From Casuarius casuarius (lineage: Eukaryota; Chordata; Aves; Casuariiformes; Casuariidae): 64,000 nucleotides of DNA. Below are positions 26,901 to 41,900 of the stretch, piece after piece. Both the position numbers and the translations under genes were made by a program. Position 1 is the first letter of the stretch. Each line of letters opens with the position of its first letter. The notes under the pieces were generated by a model. It searched no databases and was not told the DNA's origin. It saw only the letters and a program-made list of their open reading frames with translations. The stretch spans positions 5,846,976 through 5,910,975 of the forward strand of contig PTFA01000035.1 in assembly GCA_003342895.1 (NCBI GenBank), in the 5' to 3' direction.

Positions 26901-29900
26901 ACTTCTCAAAATTTAATCATTTTAAACGTTTCTTCCACAAAATGAAATCCATTGTAAATGCCCTTTTATTTTATATCTTACGGCTGAGGTTCCAAACACA
27001 AATTTGTACTTTTCTACTGCAGTACTACAATGGTTTATGGTATTTCCCGCCACGCAGTAGCAGCACAATGCTGTCATGAAAATACTTTAGTTCGATACTA
27101 TGTGGAGGATGCTCTCCCAACAGTTGCCTGACACATTTGGAGATACAGCTTTTTAAGAAAATTATAATTTTCCCTAGAAGTTGAATGTGTAATTAGTTAC
27201 AGTAAAAATGGAATACCTTGTTTTTCCAGTACTTAGACTGAACTGCTGGCTCTATCCTCAATGTTGCTTTGTGAGAGGGAGAGAAAGCACAGATGTGTAA
27301 GAAAGATTTTTAAAGCTTGGACAGGATGTCGTCCTGTTCATATATGGTATATACTTCATAATCGAAATGGAAGGAACTCTGTTAAGTAAAAGATGTAAAA
27401 CACCCATAGAGGTCTTACTGCATCTTGTTCAATTATGAAACATTTTCCCCTGGAAAATTTGTTTTATAAATAAAAATTGGAAATTTAAAAATGAAAAGTG
27501 AATTTGTGCTGCATGGATAATCTAGTTTTTGCTGAGCTCTGAATACTGGAGAAAAGTTAAACAGGCAATTCTTCAGGTCATTTTGAAATGCTCTTTAGGG
27601 TCGCAGCGCGTGCTTCGGGACCGTGACCAGCAGGGAAGGAGAGCCAAGGGCCGCTGAGAGCCGGGCTGGGTCTCGCTGCTGGCAGCCCGTCCTGTGCACT
27701 GCCGCTCCGATGCTCTTTGAATGACTTTTGCTTAGGACTGGGGAGTTTTCTGTCTTTTATTATTACAGATGAGTTATTTCAGAAACCTGAATTGACAAAT
27801 GGTTTATAACTGAAAACCTTTTCGTCTCATGCTATTAGTTTTCTGTAATCGTGTTCTTTTGGAAAGGGGGAGTAAAGAAAAGGAAAGGAAAACTCCTTTC
27901 ATGTAGATGGGACCTACCCTGAGCTAGCACATTGGTATTGTATTTTCATCTCTTCCTCCTCTCCAGCTTACCTCAGCATTTATTTTTATGCTGCTAGTTC
28001 ATTTGATTTGTGGCACATGTGTTTACTGTTGTGAAGGTAAATATTTACTCATGTAATATACTTGCTCTTCCCTACCCTCTGACCTTGGGATAACCTGCTC
28101 GTAGCAGCTCCAGTTTGGGTGCTCTGGTAGCTATTTCAGCCATGCCCTTCACCTGTGCAGGTAGGCTGTGTCAGAACAGCAATTCAAACCTTGGGCCAAA
28201 ATGAACATCTAAAAGTCATGATCTCTCTCTCTCTCCCCCTTAAGTTGCCAGCTCTGTACAGTGGCCAGTATACTCTGTGTACGGACAAGCGCAATACGCT
28301 ATTTTATTTGATTCAGCTGTCAGTGTAATATTATGTCTGGTCGCCCTAGCCATAGATTAGATTTCAGTGAATTAACTTCGTAATTTACAAAGCAGTAAAA
28401 TTTTAAAGATGTTGTGCACATGTATAAAATCAATTCATGGTTGAATGAAAGCTAAAGGTTAGGTAATCTGCCTTGCCTACTTCATGGGGCTGTTAGCAGA
28501 GATTGAATTAGGAATTTTTTTTTAAATAGTGAGACAACATGCTTCTCTGCTAACTGAACCTAGCTCTTTGATGTCTTTATGACAGATGTCTACTGAAAAA
28601 TAGCATAATACTTTTTTGCCCTTATAATAAACTAGTAACATCAATATAGGCAGATAATTGTATGTTCTCCAGAATTGTATGTTTTAGTAAGGTTCCAAAT
28701 CCAAACAATTTAAATACCAATTACCGTTTTAATAATTCTGTTTATGAGAGATATTGTTCTACACTAGGAAAAAAGATCACTGCATACAGGCCCAAAACTG
28801 TAGGTAATTTACCTTTTTGATGAGACTTTTCCATAATGGTTCAAATTATGTAATTGCATTACTGGTGTTGATAGAACCTGTAGCCGTAGACCAGGAGCCT
28901 GTTGAACACAAATAACCTTCTCCTCAACTTAAATACTGTATTCCTATTCTGTTGCTTTCTGTAAATAAAAGCAGCAGTTACTTCAAAAATGCAAATACTG
29001 CAGCTCCACAACTCTGAATGAAGTGTTCGATATTTGCACTGCTTAGTGTTTGAGGAACCAGTCTGTTTTGGGAGTATCTCTGAAATTTCCTAGAGAGTGA
29101 AATAAACCATAATGGTTTGTAGCTATCAAGACATACAACCGACTGTGGTGTGACAGTCACGGGTGACTTCATGGTGTCTATTTTTAAGTAGTGCCTTACT
29201 GCCTTTGATAAGAATAGAGAAATATATACTTTATTTATTTTCCTTACTTTAGATTTTAGTTAGGCTTTTATAATCTGACTTGTCCTCAAACATCACTGAT
29301 TGTCTGACACCTATGAATTTCAGATGTGATCTGTCTGTAAAGCTCTAATTGCTCCATGGTTACTCTTTCTCAGTATTGCACTGAAAGAGTATAATATATT
29401 GCATAATATATGATTACACATATCTGGTGTCTGATTGTTAATTCCGCCTTGTGTTTGATCTTGGTTTTTGGACCAAATTCACTGTGCGTTTGGATTTTCT
29501 CTAGAGGCTCTTTTGTCAAAAAAGGTAGGCAGCACTTTTAGTGATTATTTAGACTTTAATACTGTAGGGAATCTTGCAAATGATGCTTTTGTAGCTAGCC
29601 TTTTGTTTGTTCTTGTATTTTTTTTACTAGTTTTTCACTTAACTGTTGATTATTGATATTTAATATAGCATCATATTTTTAGTTGCAACAGAGTGCCTAA
29701 ATTCCATTCTGTCTGTAATGCATCCAGAATGGCAAAAATAGCTCTGCACATCATGTATTTGGGATATATTGGAGAGTTCATGAAATATAACAGAGCAGAG
29801 AGAGATTCTAGAATGAGTTTTTAAGTGTTTTTCTAGTCCTTTTGAGGCTGAGATAGAGTAGAAGAGGGAATATAGAAATGTAATCTTTTATGTAAGTTTA

Positions 29901-32900
29901 ATGTATCAAAAGATCTCGGTTATTGATGAAAATTTTCAGAAAACTGTATTTGCAATATATATCCAGAAATAATGTTTTGGCCAGAGTTGAAGTGATACAA
30001 GCAAGTCTATATGCTTTCACAGTGAAGACGGTCAGGCTTTGGAACAGGTTGCCCAGAGAGGTGGTGGGATGTCCATCCGTGGAGCTGTTGAGAGCTCAGC
30101 TGGATGTGATCTCAAACAACCTGACCTGACTTTGAGATTGGCTCTGCTGACCCTGGTGGCCTCCAAAGGTCCCTTCCAACCTAAGTTGTTCTGTGATTCT
30201 GTGCGTCTGTCACCAATACTTATCATTAAAGCAGAATGTCATTCCATGTTCAAATGAAGCACATTCAGAAGGTCTCGACAGAGTGGAGATAGTGAGAAAC
30301 AAATTCAATTCTTGGTGTCTCTTTTTGAACTTATTGAGTTGTATGTTTGTATTGGGCCAGAGGGATTTATTTTTAAAGCTTTCAGTGTTTGGAAACGCTG
30401 GATTTTTCTGTTTGGTTTGGAAGCATTTAAATTACTAGGCCTCTTTCTTGGGGTGGTGATGAGGGAGAGCCTTCAAGTGTGATTAGTAGAGTTTGGGGGG
30501 GGGTTGTTCTGTTTTGGGGTTTTTGGTATGAAAAAATCTCCACTGGCATTCTTCTTAATTGCAGGCATGTCTTCAAAATTGCTGCAGTCTTGTTTAAAGT
30601 AGATAGTTACTTCAAGCTCTGGGTTTCTTCCTCTTTCATCATCTTTCTAAATTACCATGCAGAGACAGACTACAGTAGAATTTTCATTGCTGCTTCCTCT
30701 TTTCTTGGTAGCCATGTTTCAAAGGCCTCTCTCTATATCTCCGTGTTTGACAGGTATTTCTGCTCTTTTCCTAGTAAAGATATAATTCTTCCGAATTTTA
30801 AAGAAATAAAGCAGCAGTGTAGCGTAATAGTGTTATAATATGGTGAGCTGGCTTTCTCATTTTAGGTCTTCAGGAGCTGTCAGAAGTGTAAACAGTCATA
30901 TTGAGCACCTGCTTCTTGCTATCTTACTAACAGTGCACAGAAAATCCTTTGGAATTTCACTTAAGGAGGAGACGACTGGGAATAGGAACTGGAAGTAGAG
31001 AGAAAGAGGAGGCAGAAGGGAGTGGAAAGTTGTGGAGGAGCTAAAAATGCTACAGAGCCTCCTTAAAGGTCATAGTGTCCTTACTTGCATACCTAGCAAA
31101 GCTGGAATGGCTTCGTCTTTAATAGTATATGGGTCATGCTGATTTTAGGCCCCTCTAGATATACCCGGCAAATGGGATATGTTTTTACATATTCCTTACA
31201 AGATGGGTAATATTCAGAAAGTGATCATTCTTTCTCTTCATTGATTTTTCCATGTGCTGCCCTTCATAAATCATGTACATTAAAGTGTATGTGTACATAG
31301 CTGGTCAGTTCAAGGAATTATGAAGTAGTAGTGCACTATTATACCTATAACAACACAGTAAATATTGTTAATATTTTATTATATTGTATATATAATATAT
31401 AATATGGTTTATATATAATATAATAATATACTTACTAATTCACACTTTTTAGAGACACAACAGAAATATAGCTAAACCAGTTATTTATGGTGATCATTTT
31501 CAACATTTTACCTCCAAGCTATGCAGATTTATACATTTAAAGGAGGAGTTTTTTTTTTTTCCCTGAAGATAACTGTGCTTTTAAGATACAGAAGTAGGTG
31601 TTTAAAAGTGTTCTTGTTGGTCTTGCATTTAGTTTTGCTCATGAAATAATTCTTCTTCCATTGCTAAACAGTGCTCCAGCCCAACATGGGAACCCAGGGA
31701 CTCCTTTCACCGGCTTCCCTAAGTGAGCAGTCAGACCTGTCTCTCCTCTGTAGGAGCAACATCAGATGGGAAGCATCTGAGCCCCTTTTGGTTGTCCCCT
31801 GTACTGATGTGTTCTTTGACTACAACTTCCCCTGGGTCCATTTGCCAGTTTGTTCTTGTATACTGAGATAACTTGAAAATTAAATGAGGTTCTTTTCAGG
31901 CTTTTATCAGTTGGAAAGGAAAAATGCCCTTCCCGCTGGCTGGGATGGGAGCCTGCTATTTGACAGAAAAGCTGATAAGTGCCAAATCTGTAGAGTACAC
32001 TTGGTGTCTCTGAGCAGTTTGCTGGAGACAGGCCTCTGTCTGTCATGTTTTCCAGTCTGATCCTGCATACCTCTGTGTTACCAGACGGAAATGTCGGTTT
32101 CTTGCCATACCGTCACTATTCTTTAGGGGTTTTTTGAATGGGAACTTCAGAGGCAGTGAGAAAGAAGAGATTTTAATTTTTGATAACATGTCTTGCCAAC
32201 TAAATTGCTTCTGACTTGCCGCTGCCTCAGTTTTTTAGTAACATAGTCTTATTTGCAGAAAAAGTATCTATTTTTTTTAACAGGTTGTCATTTCCTGATT
32301 TTTTTTTTTTAATGGAAGTTTGCTGATGATAAGAATAATAGGACATATAGTTAAAGACAAATGACACTGTCTGCACTCTAACTGTATTTTTTCCTATTTT
32401 CTTTAGGCCACTGAGGAGGTTTCAAAAAATCTTGTTGCCATGAAAGAAATCCTATATGGCACAAATGAAAAAGAACCACAGACAGAAGCTGTGGCACAGC
32501 TTGCTCAAGAGCTGTACAACAGTGGTCTTCTAAGTACCCTCGTAGCTGACTTGCAGCTAATTGATTTTGAGGTAAGAAAATAAGTTTGACATTTCATGTG
32601 CTGTCTGTGCTGAAATAAATTCATCTGAATTCTTGACACTTTAATTGTGTAAAACAGCTTTCCATCTGCAGGTTTTGTTTTCTGGCTGTGACAAAGCCAC
32701 TAGAAAGTGTACTCTTATTACTACATGCGACTTAGTAAATTAAGCAAATACAGAATGCAAAATCTGTGAATTTGCACAAAATCGTAAATTGCACAAAATT
32801 GAAGTAGATAAACCTCTAAACTTGACTATACAGTTCTGTTAAAATTTTGGAATAATCTTTAGTTGTGTTCACAAAAGGATTAATCTCTTACTGGTTATAC

Positions 32901-35900
32901 TGTAATGGACACAAGCTCGCTTAAACACTTTAAATTATTGCAGCTAGAATACTAAAGGCTCTCTGTCTGTTCTCATCTTGTTAAATTAAATTACCTGAAA
33001 AAGTAAGAAAATTATCAGAACATTTTGAGAAAAAAATTAAATAGTTAAAGCTGTTACTTTTAAAAATTATTTTTAGTGTTTCTCTCCTTCTTTGATAACA
33101 AGTGATTCAACCTTTTTTCTACTTTCTTCATCCTTTTTCTGTTTAGACAAAACCCACAAGATTTTACTGAATACTCCAAAATAGTAATACTTATTTTACA
33201 TCTCTGTACAAAACTCTGTCTGGAATTTGACACCCCATTGCATTGAATAATTTAGCTTTGCAGTGTCACAGTGAAAAATCACACGATTATTTATAAGAAA
33301 CTCCAGTACAATTGGATTTTCTCATTTTCCCTGAGGTCCCACAAGAAGTCGGTGGTGGTCTATGAAAAGAGTCAAGAACCCTTGTATTTCACTCCACAGC
33401 CTTGTCCATAAAGACCCTCCTGCTTGTTAAGGTTGTCTGAAAATGTTATTGTTCATAAACGAGTTGGTCATGTTGCCAATACAATAGCATAAAGTCCTGT
33501 TGTAGTATGACATTCAAAAAATAATAGCTTTTTTCCTGTTCTTTCTTCTTTCCCCTCCACCCCACCCATAACTCCCTCTGATTTGTGTTTTACTACAATA
33601 TGGCGGTATTTTTTCCTGCCCACAAAACTGTTTACCCCAAATATTCAAACATTCTCCTTGTTAAATAAGCAAGGAGACTTCAGAAAGTTGAAAGCAAACG
33701 CTGAAATATGATGGCGTTTAATTGCTGAGGAAAGGAAATTGTGCAACGTCATCTGGATTTTGCTGACCTCTAGATTCTTATCAGCGTGGTGTTTACGCAG
33801 CCGGCTTATTAGTGAAGGAAACCTTCATTATCTTCTGGTAATGAAGAATGATAATAATTTGCACAGGCTTGCTCTCATTAAAAACTATTCATTTTGTTCT
33901 AAGGGGACTTGAGGGATTGCGAGCAGTTTCCTGCTTTTAGGCTTTGGGTTGCATTGTTACGTGGGGATGTGGCCGTCCCCCTTGAGAGGGAGCAAGTCAT
34001 TCGCATTGCTTTCTGGGCTGCACTGCGGCCGCTTGTCAAGGATGGGACCTCGCACGCTGTCCAGCTACTGCTGCTGCCCAGAATTAACGTCAGCACACCC
34101 ATGCTCCAAACCTGCACTAGCTTCCCGTTTGTTACAAAGTCAATTAAATGTTGGCTTTGGTATTTCGGACCTCTGCGGTTGGGGTTTGTCTTATTTGATA
34201 TGGTTTCTCCATTGCTGATGGAGGTACGAACTTGGTTTCCTGTTGGTTCTTCAAGTTTAAGAATAGCTTTAGTATTTATTCCTTCTGGTGCCCCTGCAAA
34301 GCCTGAGGTCATTCGGGGATCGAGCAAATGTCATCTATTTTGTCAAGAAATTTATTCTCGTTCCTGAAGAAGGTTTCTTTACAATATACTGAGATGATAG
34401 ACAGGGACTGTTTACTCTGACTCTTAAACTATCTCAAATGTATTTGAAGATGAATACCATGGTGAAAAACTGAAAAGTAACAAATATAATGCTTTTATGT
34501 TTTTATTAAGAAACTGTGTAAACTGTCCAAACCTTGCAGTACATAAAGACTTATTTAAAATGGTATCTGTATCTGGAAGCTTTCTTTCCAAGTAAAGCAG
34601 TCAGCAAAACCATCTACTTTACTGAATAGTGCGATGAACTTAGCAGTCATCTCCCTGCTGATTTGTGCTACTGTATCTGTAGGAGAGATGGTATCCTTTG
34701 TGAAACTGTTCTTCTTGTTCCTGTTTTTTTAAATGAAGAAAAACAAAAAACAAAAACGCCTTTTGCATAAGGGAGCCTGCATCGTTCAACTTGGAAGACA
34801 ATACCAGCACAGTTTCACTCTTACCTCTCGCGGTCGTGACTATTGGCACAAGATTCAGTGCCTGTTTGCCCTTGTTAGGCCATGACATCACTTAGTAATA
34901 CATGTTTTTAACAATAACTAGATTTGGTATTAGTGTGTGCCACTATCAGTTCAATTGTTTGAATAATAAGAAAATGCTGTTCTTGCTGGTGAATTCAAAG
35001 CAAACAGTGAGATCCAAGGCAAAACTGGCGATATTAGTGAATGAGAGTTGATGACTATATTATGTGGAGTTTGAGTAAAGCAATTTCTGGGAACACTGCT
35101 CCACTCATTTCCAGAACAAAGAGTTCTGGTGTTGCTTTGGGCTGGCTTTCAATGGAATTGTAATTGAGAAAACAAGCATTTACAAACAAACTCTTATATC
35201 CTGAAAACAACACGCTAACAAACTATCCATGCTAATTCACCAAACATGCCATTTTTAAAACAACAGTTCTATAAGTTCATAAATATTTGATTTTTTTCTT
35301 ATGCAATGTTCATTGTTAATTTGATTTTGAAAAAACAGTATTAGTTTTGAATAATTGCTGTTATTTTTTAAATGCTTGCTAAAGAAGCCTGCATTTTACT
35401 TGAAGGCTTGCTTGTGTTACTGGGAGTTTTTAAGGCATGGCTAGAGATTCTCAAGAAAAATGCTGTACTAACAGCTTTTGTGTATAAGGCTCAGGGAGCC
35501 TTTAGGTTGAATTGCTTAGCAGGCTTTTGTCTGCAAGTCTAGACGTAGCAAAGTTTGCTTGTTGTTCTTCTGAATCACATCTGATAGCAAACAATTTTGA
35601 AGGTGTCTTTATGGCAATACCAAATGGAAAGTTAGTTTCAGAAATCTGACTTTTAAATGATATATGTGAATGACAGTGAAAAGTGTTTATATTTACGGTC
35701 AGCTTTTTATTAATGTCCTTACCAATTTGTTAGCTTTAGCTAGGGGCTGACATGTCCCAAGAGGAATAAATGGTAGGTGTATCTATATTCAGTGAAGAGA
35801 ACATTCCCAGCTCCTTTTATGCTGTCTGGTGCCGTCAATGTGCATTTTTTTGTGTGTGTATGATTGGTGCTGAATTACAGCGTATTTTTCTTATTTATAC

Positions 35901-38900
35901 TACTTTGTCTGTTAGAAAATGTGAGACTTGCATTTTAAGTCAATGGATGATTTTCCTTTGGAGTTTTTATTTATTTATTACCTCCATAAGTTAAAATTTT
36001 AAGTTGGATGTTAACACTGCAGTCACAAGTGCTCTGCAGACTCCCAAAGGTGGTGGTATGTGTTCCTAGAGAAGGTGAGACAATAATAGAATATTGCAGA
36101 AATCTACTTTCAAGCAAGAGCATTGTTTAAAAACTGGTGTGTTATCAACAAAAGCAAGTATAAAACAAGTCCCAGAGATAGACGCTACATAGGAATATAT
36201 GAAGTGGCTTTGGTTCTTAATGTAAGTTACCCATGATCTGATTGAAACATGATCAAGTGTTTTCAGTGCTTTGACACATTTGAAATGCGTATAAAGAAGC
36301 AGAGTATTTGATCTAATTAAGGGAGTGTACAGAGGCTGACTGAACTGCAAAACTCATTAGGTGTGAAGGCATGAGATGATGATAACGTTTAATTCTTACT
36401 TGCATAGTGGACTTCAATGTTGTGTACTTAACTGCTTATGTTTTTGACAGGGCAAAAAAGATGTTGCTCAAATTTTCAACAACATTCTCAGAAGGCAAAT
36501 TGGTACAAGAACTCCTACAGTCGAATACATCTGCACTCAGCAAAATATATTGTTCATGCTATTAAAAGGGTAAGTACACTCTGAAGCATAAATATGCCTT
36601 TATATGAAGTAAGAAGTTTTAAATTTCATGGAGAAGCAGTGAGTTTTGAAATGTTTTTTCTTCCTTTCCAGTAGATTTGATTTTTTCTTAAAGCTTGTAA
36701 TTTCCCTAAGGAAAGGAAAATTTGTTTGACAGAACACGAAAAATATTCTTTTGTGTAAAATATGACTGAAAAATGAGAACTGATAGTAACCTAAGCAGAT
36801 TCTTCCTGGGATACAGCAGATATTTTCCTTTCAATATACTCTCTGATCCAATTTAAACTATTTACTTGTGAACTTACTCATTTATCAAGTACTAAAGGCT
36901 AGGGGTTTTTTTGCTTTAACCACCATCATTTCTAGTTTGCTGTCCTATTCCCTGGTCTTAGTTTGTGGCTCTTTCTTCATAGCGATTCATGTTCCTATAG
37001 TCACACAAATGCACCAGCTCAAACTTGTCCAAACAAAGAAGGATTCAGGGCATATGTTCATGCCAGAGTGCTATTTCCTCCTCTATTCTTGTATTATCTG
37101 TGTCGTTGAATGTTGAAGAGCCATGTCATACTGAGCGCGTGATTGTATGTGGAGAGCCGTGTATCTTGAACATGAAATCTTGCTCTATGGAGAAGGCAGG
37201 TGTTTTGCATCTTTTAATTTCTTGCTGACTGCAAAGGGTTAGCCCCAGAAGCGGTATTGAGTGTTTGCTTCAATTCTTATAAGTTTAAGATGTCCAGTCT
37301 GCCAGAGGTACTTTCATTTTTCCTGCATTACGGTTGTGATTTTGAGGGGAAGCAGGATTTAAATGTTAGAAGGACAAGAGGATTATTAATTGTGGCATAA
37401 TATAAAAACGAAGATATTGATTCAATACTTCCTCAAAATAACTTGCAAAGAAAGGCAAAGAAATTGGAGGGAGAGAGAAATTGAACTATTTTCTCAGCAT
37501 GCTCTTGTTTATATATGACAGAGGGATGTAACCCTTTTGTCTTAGTTTCCTGACAGGATTTGTTGAAACATATTCGAGAGTGAAAATGTTTGAAATGAGC
37601 ATTTAGTTAGCTTAAATGGCTTAAATGTTTTATCTAGCATATGGCTGAGTCAAATTTCAGTAAATTTAAAATATGGGGTGAGTTGCAAAAAATTCAGTAG
37701 AGTTTGGATCTCCCTGAAAGGTTAAATGGGAAAGTAATGCAGCATGTAATGTGAAAATTAATGCATGAGAAAACTTTTTGTATGATAATATAGTTAGTGC
37801 TGAGTAAACACAATGACGCTTTGCTCCAGAATCCTTCTGGTGACTTTAAATTAGCGCTCAATGAATTAGGACCCAGACCTCTTCAGGTGGGAGGTGGGGA
37901 GGTATATAAGAGGCTTTGACTGCTCCAAATATAGGTAGGTAGCAACAGATTTATCTTTTCTATAGATCAGGATAGCTTGTATTTCAAAATGTTGAGATTA
38001 GTTCTTGCCCCAGAAAGGCAGCCTCCATTCATCCAGTTTCCTACTATTAAGCATACTTGGGAAAACAAGGAGCTAGTATAGAGCACAAAGGTGTATTTCT
38101 ATGAAATGTGCATCTTAAACACTGTTGTGAGTTTTTGACAGCTGCTCTTGGCATACGCTAAAATCAGCTGAGGGAACACCAAAGTACTTGAGCAAACGTA
38201 GCAGCAATATCCTAACCGGAGCCATCGCTGACGTCTTCAACACTTGCATCAAATCAACGTGATGGACATGTTCCAGAAGGTCTCCTTTTGGAAGCTGCAT
38301 ATACTCTGCTTGATGCAATCAAGACTTAGGTGGAAAGAAGGTGTTCAGTATTGTCCTTACAATCAGAGGACACTGTTGCCAACATTTCAAGCAGGACATG
38401 TTGCATAGAGTAGGCAGGGAGGCTGGCAGAAGGTTTAATGAAAGAGGACACGCGAAGACGTGTCCAGTATTGTTACTCCGTTAGCTTCATGCTCATATAA
38501 AAGATAGTATTATGTAAATTGCTGTTATGTGTAAGCAAACCACTTTCTAGACCGAGATTGCTTACTGCACATCCAGATACATGCAATCCCACAAATAGGG
38601 AAAAAAAAAATCAGTTTTGGATATAAAGGGAGAGATTTTTATTTAGTCTTATTTCTTATTTTATAGAAGTAATTTGTATTGGCAATAATCATTTCAGTGA
38701 TTTCAGTAATATTTCAGAAAAGTATTTGAAAGTGGAATTTAATACAAAGTCAAGTACCTCTAATTATTTGAGTTATTGTTTACTTGATAACACTGAAAAT
38801 TGTAATTGTGCAGTGTAGTGTTACAATGCTAACTTTTGAAGGTATTTTTAAAAAATCTTTGTTTTATAGGTACGAATCTCCAGAAATTGCTCTAAATTGT

Positions 38901-41900
38901 GGAATAATGCTTCGAGAATGCATCAGACATGAACCACTTGCTAAAATAATCTTGTGGTCAGAACAATTCTATGATTTCTTCAGATATGTGGAAATGTCGA
39001 CATTTGACATTGCTTCGGATGCATTTGCCACATTCAAGGTAATTTATGTTCCATATTTGAATTATTAATATTTCTGTAGTTCTTCATTCTGTGAACTGAT
39101 GTTGCCTGTTACTTTCTTGAGCAAAGTAAGCGTAGAGAGAAGAAAAAACATTTGGTCAGGTGCATATGGGTAAGCTGAGCACTGTTCTTCCTTATTTCTC
39201 AGGACGTAAGAGATTCCTTTAAATATACACACTACATTCTCAATAACTTTTATTCCAGGAGGCAAGATGTAAACTGCTGTGCATTAGTTGAATGCATGTG
39301 CTCTTACATATGCCAGTGGCCTTCAAATTTCTCTCTCCAACTATAAGGCTATTTAAGCAAGTGATTTCCTTTTCATTTTGTTACAAGCTGAGTATATTTG
39401 GTGTTAACTTTGTCTGGAGAAATTTTTTGTTGGCCCGAAACAGCTGGTCATGGGACCATCAGCATAATAGTAATTGGTATTAACTGCTGAGTCTTAACCC
39501 CAGTTGTATGTAGTTCTGTGCATGGCCTTTATCCGTAAGTGGAGCTCTTCAGTGATAATACCACAGGCTGCTATAATTTACCTGTGTAAATTAACATAGT
39601 GCATGGCAGACCTTTCCTAACTGATGCCAAGTTCGTTAGCAATGTCCAAACATCAGCATTCATGTCCCAGATTTCTTTGTTTAATAAAATAGCAAAATCG
39701 TCTATTGGATGTCTTACGTTCTCACTGGCTCTTCAGAATGAACATGTATTGTTCAAATATGTTAGTGAAAATATTGTTTTTGTGTTGTTTTACAGGATTT
39801 GCTTACAAGACACAAGTTGCTAAGTGCAGAATTTTTGGAACAGCATTATGATAGGGTGAGCAAATACTTTTCAATATTCAGAATTTTCTAGTACTGTATA
39901 TCTTGTTCTTACTTGAAGAACTCAAGTAAGACTTTTCATTCCTTGTTTAGCTTTCTTGAAAGTTTCTGTGCAATATCGAACCAGTTGAGCTGACAGCAGT
40001 TAGTGCCAAAGCAGTAAAATTAAGATTGAAACCTTATTGTTGGCTGTATAAAATGAGACTAAGGTGGAAACAAAAGAGGGAGGGTGGAAATCTAGTTGTG
40101 CGACAATGTATTTTCTTTCCACTAGAGGGAACCCCTTCCCAGGTTTTTTTCTTCTGTCTGCCTTAGCTAGTGCAACAACAGCACGCAAGCTAGCCTTCCT
40201 CCACCTGCTGGGCGCTCTCAAAATTGGTGAGCAAAGAGCATTCAGTAGCTGGGAACTGTTACGGTTTAAGAAATAACCAGATAAGTGCTTCCAACGCATA
40301 TCAGTCTAAATATCGAAGGCTCCTAAAAGAGTGAATATTTTTTTTTTTTGTTAAAAGTGCATACAGTGCTTAAGCAGTAGTGACTTACAAGACTACTGAG
40401 ATTCTACTGAGATTTTTAGAATTTTATTATGGATTCCTCCTCCAGTTTATTATAAGCATAATTATAATCATATATACACATGCATAATTATAAATCAATT
40501 CATAATATTGTAATCATAAATCTTTGGAAGAGTGCTTGTGACACTTGAAAAAGTTCTAACTCTTCTGTTTATTCTCCATTTAGTTCTTCAGTGAGTATGA
40601 GAAGTTACTTCATTCAGAAAATTATGTGACAAAAAGACAGTCACTTAAGGTAACGGCAATTTCATTTTCTTCTTAAATGCAAAATTAGAGAACTCCTTTA
40701 ATTTCAGGGTGGGTTGACTTTAATTGAATTGGCTTCGGTAACTGCCTTTTAGTTACAAGCATAATATTTATTTTAATTTTTCATATTTTTCCATTCCTTG
40801 GATGAATTAGTTTTCTTTATTCCAGTCCTTTCACCAGTAATGTTGAGCATATACTGGGTCATTTCTTTCCTCATGCAGAAGTGGCTATATGCAAGTATGT
40901 TTTCCACCCCATCCCCGACAAATCTGGACATGTTTAAATTATTTAAACAAGACTCACATAATGTGACTAGAGCAAACATACATTCAAGTTAAAAATATTG
41001 AACATAAATATAATAGATAACTAAGCTAACTCATGGCAAGAGTGGTACTTGTGGGAAAGAACTCCTGCGTCAGAACTCCCGACAGAGAGAGGTTTTTGTG
41101 TACTTTTGAGAGCTTTAGTGTGTTTTATTCACTGGCAAATATTCTTAGGAGCTGGGGAAAATGTGTATATAAAATCTGCTGAAGTTCCTGTCTTAATTTT
41201 GCATCCCTTCTGGACAAAGAAGGTAAAAAAAGAAGTAGAAGTACTTATTATTTGAAGTAGAGAGTCTCTATTTTTATCACATTGTTATTGGTAATGCATG
41301 GTTTTTCTGTAAATGAAAAACGTAACAAAATCGTGGTTGGGGAGGGGAAGTCTTTTGGAAGACTCTTACCAATTCTGGTTCACACTAAGGGGGAGAGCAG
41401 AAGGTGATTTTTCAGTTGTGGTATTGAGAAAAAGGTGAAACAGCATCATCATCAGAATAAGAGAAAAACGTACCTTGCACATAGAAATTCAGGAGTTTTG
41501 AGTTTAAATCTTACTGCTTTTGCAGACTAGTATCAATTACTAAGCATGTTTAAAAGCACTTACTTTGGAAAAGGTGTTTCTTACTTCAAATGTCTGTAAT
41601 GTTTTATTTGGTTTTGTTTCCCACTTGTAGCTTCTTGGTGAATTGTTATTGGACAGGCACAACTTCACAATTATGACAAAATACATCAGTAAACCTGAAA
41701 ATCTCAAACTAATGATGAACCTTCTACGAGACAAGAGTCGTAACATTCAGTTTGAGGCCTTTCATGTGTTTAAGGTATGTTTTAAAAAAAAACCCAAAAC
41801 CCCACAACGGAAGTTATTTAGTTGAGTAAAATTCTGTGCTAAGCCCAAATGCGACTCATCTGAACATCTGCTAAATGGTGAAATAAAGGGCTTAAATAGT

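Larger units (their letters stand above)
23933..32406 (+). other. CAB39: CAB39 intron between coding exons 1 and 2
   Basis: An 8,474-base phase-0 GT-AG intron. It holds an A19 tract (26226-26244), an ATT-type microsatellite (26559-26598), a GC-rich block between 9-bp direct repeats (27588-27718), a CR1 fragment (30009-30203) and a very AT-rich stretch (31362-31431). No other gene was recognised. Confidence 0.95.

Noticed and set aside
38446..38465. Perfect 7-bp inverted repeat with a 6-base loop
   Set aside because: Stems of this size are common by chance in 64 kb. No terminator, microRNA-length hairpin or other context.
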